64,000 nucleotides of DNA, taken from contig CAVWLB010000010.1 in the NCBI GenBank assembly GCA_963755695.1, positions 372,001 through 436,000 of the forward strand, given 5' to 3'. The notes under the pieces are model-generated. The model searched no databases. It had not been told where the DNA came from and saw only the letters and a program-made list of their open reading frames with translations. Origin of the DNA: QHWT01 sp963755695. GTDB taxonomy: Bacteria; Acidobacteriota; Vicinamibacteria; Vicinamibacterales; 2-12-FULL-66-21. Both the position numbers and the translations under genes were made by a program. Positions 57,369-64,000 of this stretch are shown here, piece by piece. Each line of letters starts with the position of its first letter. The stretch's first letter is position 1.

Positions 57369-59174
57369 TCAGAAGCCCGCCGGCCGTTCGTCGCTGACGC
57401 CAAAGGCGCGCTCCAGCGCGAGCCCGGCGCGCGCCACGGTCCCTTCATCGAACAGCCGGCCGATCAGTGTGATGCCGTGTGGCACTCGACGCGGCGTGGA
57501 GAACTTCGGCAACGGATTCTTCGGATCAGGTGCCCAGTCGCTGCGCGCTTCGGACACGTTGACGAACCCGGCGCGCAGCGTCAGCGACGGATGGCCGGTG
57601 AAGTTCGACACCGTGATCATCTCGTCGCGCAGTGAGGGGACGAGGAGCAGATCAACTTCGGAGAACACGCGCGCCATTTCGAGAGCCACGCGCCGTCGGA
57701 ATCGGTCGGCCTGGACGAGGTCCACTGCGGACAGGAAGCGCGCCTCGCGAAAGAGATTCGGCCACGCGTCAGGCACCTGCGCCTTCAAGGTCGACAGGCC
57801 GCCGCCAAGCGTGAGCTCCTCGAACGAGGCCGCAGCCTCGCTGAAGAGCACCGGCATCAACGATCCGTACGGCCAGTCGGGCAGGCTGACTTCCGTCGTG
57901 ACCATCCCGAGCTTCCTCACCGCTTCCAGGGCGGCCCTGTCGACATCGGTCGCAGGACTCTCCTTCATCCATGAGGGGAAGAAACCCACCCGGAGTCCCT
58001 TGACCGCTGCGGTTGCTGCGAACTCCAGGTGGCTCGGGACGCTCGACACGTCGCCCGAATCAGGGCCGCTGATCGCCTGCAGCACCAGCATCGCGTCTTC
58101 GACGCTTCTGGTCATCGGGCCCAGCTTGTCGAGGGACCAGCAGAGCGTCATCGCGCCGGTTCGAGCCACGCGACCGAAAGTCGGCCGCAGACCCGTCACG
58201 CCGCACCGCATCGAGGGACCGATGATGCTTCCGCCGGTCTCACTTCCGACCGAGAAACCGACCAGTCCGGCTGCCGTGGCGGCGCCGGGACCGGCACTCG
58301 ATCCGGATGAGCCTTCCTCGAGCAGCCACGGGTTCATCGTTTGTCCGCCGAACCAGATGTCGTTGAGCGCGAGCGCGCCCAGACTGAGCTTCGCAACGAG
58401 CACCGCGCCTGCATCCTTCAATCGCTGCACGACGACGGCGTCGGCGGTCGGAACGCGATTGCGAAACGGTTCTGCGCCGTAGGTCGTGGCAATCCCCTCC
58501 GTGTCGAGCAGATCCTTCACCCCGTACGGAATGCCGTGCAGCGGGCCACGGTACTTGCCCGCGGCAATCTCCGCGTCGGCTTGCTTCGCCTGTGCGAGCC
58601 CCACTTCTTTCGTGAGCGTGATGACGCACCGGAGCTTTGGATCGAACTGCTGGATCCGAGCGAGATAAATGTTCGTCAGGCGCTCGGAGGTGAGCGCCCT
58701 CTGCTCGATCCAACGCGACAGCCTGGTCACGGAGGAGAACGCAATATCGGCGTCGCTTGCCGGCAGCGGAGCGTTATCGCTGTTGCTGCGAACGAAGGTG
58801 TCGCGGATCGGGCTTCCGCCGGCGCTGGTGAAGGCAGGGTTCCACAAGGTGGCGGGAGCCAGGCTGGCATCGAGCGCAACTTTCCGCGGCCCCACGCGCC
58901 GTTCGAGGAAGGGCGCCATGGACTGGCGCCAGCTTGCTGCCGCCATCTCGCGCTCGGCTGGACTCATGGTCACTTGCGCGAGCTTCTCCGCCTCCGCGAA
59001 CGTCGATGGCGAGACCGGTGGACCAGACACCGGACCAGTACCAAAGGTCGGTGGCGCCCCGGGTGTCGTGGGTGCGGGCGGGGTACCGACCTGGGCATCG
59101 GCAGGGCGTGAGAGGACCGCGGCCAGCGCGGCGCCTACCGGCGCCGTAATCAGGAATTGCCTGCGCGTGTTCAT
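57369..59174 (-). CDS. Tat-exported amidase (amidase signature family)
   Basis: A 601-residue protein with a twin-arginine signal (NTRRQFLITAP...). The amidase signature catalytic triad Ser-cisSer-Lys is visible: GVKDLLDT (Lys at about 220) and GSSGSSAGPGAATAAGL with SVGSETGGS. A Pro/Gly/Thr-rich linker follows the signal. The family hydrolyses amides, including peptide, aryl and indole amides. ATG 59174 or ATG 59186 (MAATMNTRR) could start it. It closes a minus-strand run of secreted hydrolases with the M13 peptidase and esterase. Confidence 0.9.
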   Translation of the reverse strand: MNTRRQFLITAPVGAALAAVLSRPADAQVGTPPAPTTPGAPPTFGTGPVSGPPVSPSTFAEAEKLAQVTMSPAEREMAAASWRQSMAPFLERRVGPRKVALDASLAPATLWNPAFTSAGGSPIRDTFVRSNSDNAPLPASDADIAFSSVTRLSRWIEQRALTSERLTNIYLARIQQFDPKLRCVITLTKEVGLAQAKQADAEIAAGKYRGPLHGIPYGVKDLLDTEGIATTYGAEPFRNRVPTADAVVVQRLKDAGAVLVAKLSLGALALNDIWFGGQTMNPWLLEEGSSGSSAGPGAATAAGLVGFSVGSETGGSIIGPSMRCGVTGLRPTFGRVARTGAMTLCWSLDKLGPMTRSVEDAMLVLQAISGPDSGDVSSVPSHLEFAATAAVKGLRVGFFPSWMKESPATDVDRAALEAVRKLGMVTTEVSLPDWPYGSLMPVLFSEAAASFEELTLGGGLSTLKAQVPDAWPNLFREARFLSAVDLVQADRFRRRVALEMARVFSEVDLLLVPSLRDEMITVSNFTGHPSLTLRAGFVNVSEARSDWAPDPKNPLPKFSTPRRVPHGITLIGRLFDEGTVARAGLALERAFGVSDERPAGF

Positions 59175-59325
59175 AGTGGCCGCCATGATATCCGGCTCGC
59201 AGCCGGCGCTGACGGCTGCGGTGGCTACGAAAACGTAAGCGCTCGCGCGCGTTCGTTGGACTCGCCTTCGTTGAGCGCCGCGCTGGCCAAGCCCTTGCGT
59301 CGGTTCCGCGGCCGTGAGGTTCCCC

Positions 59326-59826
59326 ATGCAAAAACTCACGGTTATCGCATCGCTCGTCGTTGTTGCCCTCCTGGTCACGTCGTGTGGCGATACAGATTCC
59401 CGCATGAACGCGACGGGACCGACGACACTCGCGGCTGAATCGGCCTCCTTGAACCTGACCTCGTCGACCATCAGCATGAAGCCGGGGCACACCACCTTCT
59501 CGTTCTGTCCGGTTGTCGCGCCGGTTACCCTCGTCCTGAATCTGTCGGTGACGGCAGGAGTAGTCGGCGTGTCGGTTGTCGAGCTTGGCTTCCAGTTCGT
59601 TGATAACTCCGGCACGAGCGCCGCCCCGCAGGTCACCCTTCCGGCGCCCGTGCCTGCGACGCAGTTCGGGTCGGCGCTGGTGCAGGCACGGCAAACGCGC
59701 GTGTTTCCGCTCACGGTGGGACTTGGCTGCGGGACTGGGCAGCGAGGCACCATCACTGTCATCGTCGTGACCCGCGACCAGAACGGTCGCATGACGACCG
59801 GGCGAGTCAGCGCGCTCGTGCGATGA
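59326..59826 (+). CDS. Predicted lipoprotein, Ig-like fold
   Basis: A 166-residue protein. ATG 59326 follows GAGG by 6 bases. The lipobox LLVTSC gives a lipidated Cys at about residue 18. The mature protein is rich in Val/Thr/Ser beta strands with two cysteines (SFCPVV and GLGCGTG), suggesting a small Ig-like sandwich with one disulfide. It is not recognised. The PIG-L gene begins 2 bases after its stop. Confidence 0.75.
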   Translation: MQKLTVIASLVVVALLVTSCGDTDSRMNATGPTTLAAESASLNLTSSTISMKPGHTTFSFCPVVAPVTLVLNLSVTAGVVGVSVVELGFQFVDNSGTSAAPQVTLPAPVPATQFGSALVQARQTRVFPLTVGLGCGTGQRGTITVIVVTRDQNGRMTTGRVSALVR

Positions 59827-59827
59827 C

Positions 59828-62507
59828 GTGCAAGGAACATTCGAAACAGCGCCCGGCCGGCCCGCGCGGGCCGGCCGGGCGAACCTGACGACGGTTCTCG
59901 CGATCGTCTTTGCCCTTGCCGTCAACGCGGCGTCCCAGAAGTTGGCGCAGGACGAAGGTGCCGCCGGCACCTGGCAGCGGCTGCGAACACTGCAGACGAC
60001 CGCGAGCGCCATGCACACGACCGCACATCCCGACGACGAGCAGGGCGGCGTGCTCGCGACGCTCAGTCGAGGACAGGGAGTTCGCGTGTCAATGCTGACG
60101 CTGACGCGCGGCGAGTCCGGAGACAACGCGATTGGTCCGGAGCTGTTCGACGCTCTTGGGCTGATTCGCACCGAGGAACTGCTGGTTGCCGATCGCTATT
60201 ACGGCGTCGACCGCCAGTACTTCACCAACCTCATCGACTACGGATTTTCGAAACGGCTGGATGAAGCACTCGACAAGTGGGGCAGGCAGGACCTTCTGCG
60301 CGAGGTTGTGCGGGTAATCCGGCGGGACCGGCCGTTCGTCCTGATTGCGCGGTTCCAGGGGAACGATCGGGACGGCCACGGCAATCACCAGGCAGCAGGT
60401 CTGATCACTCAGGAAGCATTCAAGGCGGCGGCGGATCCTTCTGCATTTCCCGAGCAGCTCGCCGCCGGTCTCCATGCCTGGCAGCCGCTGAAGCTCTACA
60501 TGGGAGGCGTGCGCGCGAACGAAGACTGGACGTTGAAGATAGATGCCGGGGCTTACGACCCGGTTACTCGGCGAGTCCTACAGCAATCTTGCCCGACTCG
60601 GCCTCAGCTTTCAGCGTTCCCAGAACAGCGGCCGCTTCACGTCGCAGCCAGGTCCTTCTGTTTCGTATTACAAGCGTCTGCAATCGATAGTGGATGCACC
60701 GGCCAGGGAAGCAAGCTTCTTCGATGGCATCGACACGACCGTTTCCGGTCTCTACAAGGCGCTGCGGAAACCGGCGCCGGCGGGAGCCGAGTCGGCGCTT
60801 GCCACGATCGAGCGCGACATCTCCGCGGCCGTCGACGCCTTCAAGATGACGGATCCGTCCGCGTCGGTTCCGTCTCTGGCGCGCGCGTTATCGGCGACAC
60901 GTGTCGCTGCTCGTCAACTCGGGAGCGACCCGGACGTCAAGCTTTTGCTCGACGTGAAAGAACGTCAAATTCAGGACGCGATCGACACGGCTCTCGGCAT
61001 CGTTCTGACTGGCACGGCCGAACCTGTTGGCACCCAGGAGCCGGCGGGACCGTTCGCGCCGTTTGCCGCTCCGGCGGTGATGCCGCCCGTAGTTGCCGGT
61101 CAGACATTCGTCGTCCGCACCGAGGCGACCAACCGCAGCACGACGACCGTGCAAGCGATGCAGGTCGCGCTCGAGGGAACGGGCAGGTGGAACATCCAGG
61201 GCGGTACATCGCCGAGAGACCTCGGTTCCAACGAACCGCTGGTCGCGAGGTATACGGTAACTGTCCCGCAGAATGCGGAGCCGACGCGGCCGTCGTTCGC
61301 GCGGAATTCAATCCAGGACGCTCGCTACACCCGCACGCGTGAACCGCAGGACGATGACACGCCGGTTCCCGAAGCACCGCTCATGGTGGTCGCGACCTAC
61401 AACATCGACGGCGTCCGGGTCGACCTGCGGCGGCCGGTCAGGCGTCTCGAGGCGAATCTTCCATACGGCTACGAGTCGCGCGTCCTCGCGATAGTGCCCG
61501 CCCTTGCGGTCACGATGCGCCCATCGAACATCGTGGTGCCGCTTGAGAACTCCGACAAGAGGATCCGTCTCACGACGGAGGTAATCAGCAACGTCGAAGG
61601 TATGTCTCAGGGCAGGTTGAGCATCCGCGTCCCCGAGCAGTGGGCTGTCGATCCACCAGTGCGGTCCTTTCAGTTCGCGCATGCCGGCGAGCGCGCCTTG
61701 TATCCCTTCAGCATCTCCATCCCGTCGCTCGAGTCTCGCGATTACCGTCTGGAAGCGGTTGTGACGTCCGAAGGACGCGAATACCGGGAAGGCTACGACG
61801 TCATTCAACACCGGGATCTCGAGACGCGTTATCTGTACCGTTCTGCCGCGGCAACGGTCAGGGGACTCGACGTCAAAATCGCCTCAGGGCTGAAAGTCGG
61901 CTACGTGATGGGCGTGGGAGACGATGTCCCGTCAGGACTGGGTCAGCTCGGAGTCGAAGTGCAACTTCTCGGGCCGCAGGATCTCGCGACCGCCGATCTC
62001 GGGCGGTTCAACGCGATCGTCACCGGCACTCGCGCTTATGCGGTTCGTGACGATCTCAAGACCTACAATCGGCGACTGCTCGACTACGCCAGGAACGGCG
62101 GCAATCTGATCGTGCTCTACAACACGCAGGAGTTCGTGCCGAATCAGTACGCACCGTTTCCTGCCGATCTTCCGCAAGACGCGGAGGAAGTGTCGGAAGA
62201 GGATTCCCCGGTCGACATCCTTGCGGCATCCGACCCTGTCTTCAACACGCCGAACCGGATTACGTCAGCGGACTTCGACAATTGGGTCGAGCAGCGCGGT
62301 TCGAAATTCTGGTCCACCTGGGACTCCGCCTACACTCCGATGATCGCGACGCACGATCGGGGTCAGACCCCGCAGAAGGGCGGCTGGCTGCATGCCAGGT
62401 ACGGCAAGGGGCATTACACCTACTTCGCGTACGCGTTTCATCGTCAGTTGCCTTACGGCGTGCCGGGTGCTTATCGGCTGCTGGCAAACCTGCTGTCACT
62501 CGAGTGA
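59828..62507 (+). pseudogene. PIG-L family deacetylase with long C-terminal region, one frameshift
   Basis: About 892 residues when joined. The first frame (59828 to about 60566) carries a signal peptide and the PIG-L zinc motif AHPDDE, then RTEEL and DGHGNHQAAG. The second frame continues YDPVLGESYSNLARLGLSFQRSQ, as in family members, followed by beta-sandwich modules (about 430-640) and a C-terminal domain with GQTPQKGGW and YTYFAYAFHRQLPYGVPGAYRLL. The shift is one extra A at 60566 (GTTACTC). Known relatives remove N-acetyl groups from glucosaminyl conjugates. GTG 59828 starts 2 bases after the lipoprotein stop, so the two are co-transcribed. Confidence 0.84.
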
Positions 62508-62540
62508 CGGCCCGAGGGTTTCGCGAATCGGCAGTTCCAG

Positions 62541-62993
62541 CTAACGAACGCTCGACGGGTTGTCGGGCGAAGGAAAAGGCTGAATGCGATAGCGGCCATC
62601 CCCGAAGATGATTCGGGCAAGACGGCCGCGATCGCCTTCAGCCTCCACGGCGCGAGCGTTTCGCACCGGTCGCGGCAGGGCCGCCCGTCGCACGGCTGAC
62701 GGTTCGGCTATCCGGCGGGTTGAGACGTGGACGAACGAACGGGGCAGGGAGAGCTGGGCGATGGGAGTCGAAAGCGCCGGCGACAGTTGCACGTCGACCT
62801 GGAAGCTCTCGAGCCGGGAGGACGGCAACAAGGGCATCATGAAAAGACAAGTCGACGTGACCGCAACGGCCGCCAGCGTAGCCAGTTCGCACTTCTGGCG
62901 GCGAGATAGCACGCCGAAGGTCGGGTTCGGGAGATTCTCCTGAATCTCCGGTCCGGGCGCGTCCGGCGACCATCCCTCACCAGGACAGTGCAT
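62541..62993 (-). CDS. Small membrane-anchored protein of unknown function
   Basis: 150 codons open on the minus strand. After an N-terminal stretch of doubtful composition (about 1-30), SRRQKCELATLAAVAVTSTCLFMM gives a basic residue run and a membrane segment. The C-terminus ends GDGRYRIQPFPSP, similar to short exported Acidobacteriota proteins as I recall. The start is doubtful and may be an internal GTG near SRRQ. A competing plus-strand frame (62608-62943) has less natural composition. Confidence 0.45.
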   Translation of the reverse strand: MHCPGEGWSPDAPGPEIQENLPNPTFGVLSRRQKCELATLAAVAVTSTCLFMMPLLPSSRLESFQVDVQLSPALSTPIAQLSLPRSFVHVSTRRIAEPSAVRRAALPRPVRNARAVEAEGDRGRLARIIFGDGRYRIQPFPSPDNPSSVR

Positions 62994-63181
62994 GGCCGAA
63001 AGGCGTCCAAAACAAACGCCAGTCGCAATGGCTGAGTTGGCTCCGAGTAAGTTATTCTCCCGGCGGTGGATTGAGGCGTTTCGCTGGTTCTTCGGGGCGG
63101 GTCGGAAACGATGGGTTTCGCTGCAAGCTCGGCATTTCTTACATTGTCGAAGTCAATGGAGGGCAGACAGACCGAACGATC

Positions 63182-64000
63182 CTAGGGTCTGGTCACTCGT
63201 ACCCAGTCCACCAGCATCAGGGCTTTTCCCTGCTTTATGAGGTCCACCGTCGATTGAGGCAGTCCCTTGTAGGGGGTGCTGACGCCGTTGACCGCCTGCG
63301 GGTATCCACCGCCAATCGCCTGGTTCGCGATGAGGAACTTGGGACTGTCGTACGCCCAGGCACCGTGCTCTTCCACCATCGCGCGCGTCATCCGGTATTC
63401 CTCGCGATCGTCCACCAGGAACACGAGCGACTCTTTGGTCCACCGCATCGAGTAGACGTGCCAGCCGGTGATGTCGTCCGGCGGCTGGAAGTACTTTCGC
63501 TTCGCCAACCCCTTTTCGCCGGAGTAGTTCGGACCGTGAAGGGCGAAGTTGATCCATGCCGGATCGCCGACGTTTTCCAGGATGTCCATTTCGCCGGTGT
63601 CGGGCCATTCTCCGTTCCCTAGCGCCCAGAACGCCGGCCACAACCCAACGCCCGCGGTCAGCTTCACTCGCGCCGAGGCGGTCCCATAGGTGAAGTCGAA
63701 CTTCGATCGGGTGTCGAGACGGCCCGAGATGAAGTCGAACTTCCGTCCTTCAGGGGTCGTGAATTGAGGTGTGAAGCGGGTCCGAATCGCCAGCGCCCCC
63801 GCGTCCGCGCCCGGGGCATCCTGAACGATGGCGATGGTCTCAGAAGAATCGACGTAGGCTTGCTGCTCGTCGTTGACCGTTTCTCCTGTGATGATGACGT
63901 TCCACTTCGATCGATCGAGCTCGTGAGCGGAGAATTCGTCGGAAAAGATCGGGACAGAGGGTTGGGACTGCGCCGGCAACAGAATGCCGGCGCACCCGAT
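63182..64000 (-). CDS. Glycoside hydrolase family 16 protein, 5' end beyond the window
   Basis: At least 265 residues are visible and the frame is open to the window edge, with a possible lipobox-like GCAG in the first codons, so the start lies outside. The GH16 catalytic segment is GEMDILENVG (ExDxxE), with SKWNVI near the N-terminus and KYFQPPDDITGWHVYSMRW after it. It is a laminarinase/beta-glucanase type endohydrolase fold; the glycan target is not certain. The small minus-strand protein 188 bases downstream may be linked to it. Confidence 0.92.
   Translation of the reverse strand: MGCAGILLPAQSQPSVPIFSDEFSAHELDRSKWNVIITGETVNDEQQAYVDSSETIAIVQDAPGADAGALAIRTRFTPQFTTPEGRKFDFISGRLDTRSKFDFTYGTASARVKLTAGVGLWPAFWALGNGEWPDTGEMDILENVGDPAWINFALHGPNYSGEKGLAKRKYFQPPDDITGWHVYSMRWTKESLVFLVDDREEYRMTRAMVEEHGAWAYDSPKFLIANQAIGGGYPQAVNGVSTPYKGLPQSTVDLIKQGKALMLVDWVRVTRP

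Overview
The window reads as chromosomal DNA from a GC-rich, Gram-negative soil-type bacterium, most likely an Acidobacteriota member near Vicinamibacteria. This is inferred from gene content, since no rRNA or other marker gene is present. The indicators are several Pkn-type Ser/Thr kinases fused to propeller, TolB-like or TPR sensor parts, an Oar-like TonB-dependent receptor, FG-GAP/UnbV (CRTAC1-like) proteins, PEP-CTERM proteins, a Tat-exported molybdenum hydroxylase and many secreted hydrolases. I found no phage, plasmid, insertion sequence, CRISPR array, tRNA or rRNA.

Layout. 0.1-2.8 kb: kinase/beta-propeller gene broken by two frameshifts. 3.2-6.6 kb: polysaccharide deacetylase, MFS transporter, small secreted protein. 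6.8-9.1 kb: a gene graveyard with a winged-helix/TolB regulator and a kinase, both missing their middles, sharing a ~160 bp 3' repeat, with a small RNA polymerase omega-like ORF between. 9.2-13.4 kb: PEP-CTERM protein, cupin, DUF456 protein and two head-to-head CPBP-type membrane proteins. 13.4-20.1 kb: FG-GAP protein, a PDZ/7TM/GAF/zinc-ribbon/kinase sensor, lipoprotein, zinc-ribbon protein and an unknown protein. 20.3-26.0 kb: translationally coupled operon of a cytochrome P450, a PaoABC-like periplasmic aldehyde/xanthine dehydrogenase and a small Cys/His protein. 26.0-29.7 kb: PEP-CTERM protein, DUF4136 protein and kinase-TPR.

29.9-39.7 kb: two coupled FG-GAP/UnbV proteins (the second also carrying a redoxin-like domain and TPRs), then a 1203-residue TonB-dependent receptor; together these look like a cell-surface binding and uptake unit. 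39.8-45 kb: AI-2E family permease and a secreted metzincin-like protease with ten GRGDI repeats. 45-59 kb, all on the minus strand: zinc-ribbon kinase-TPR, a 1707-residue LamG/SbsA-Ig/DUF4082 protein, carboxylesterase, M13 peptidase and Tat-exported amidase. 59.3-64 kb: lipoprotein, PIG-L deacetylase, a small membrane-anchored protein and a GH16 glycosidase running off the window.

Two themes cross the window. First, eight otherwise complete genes are broken by one-base frameshifts, some in identical local contexts, which points to sequence errors at least as much as to real decay. Second, three short-period inverted or tandem repeat elements (about 3.24, 29.8 and 44.8 kb) and a set of -10 boxes lying directly upstream of start codons are not explained by the genes.
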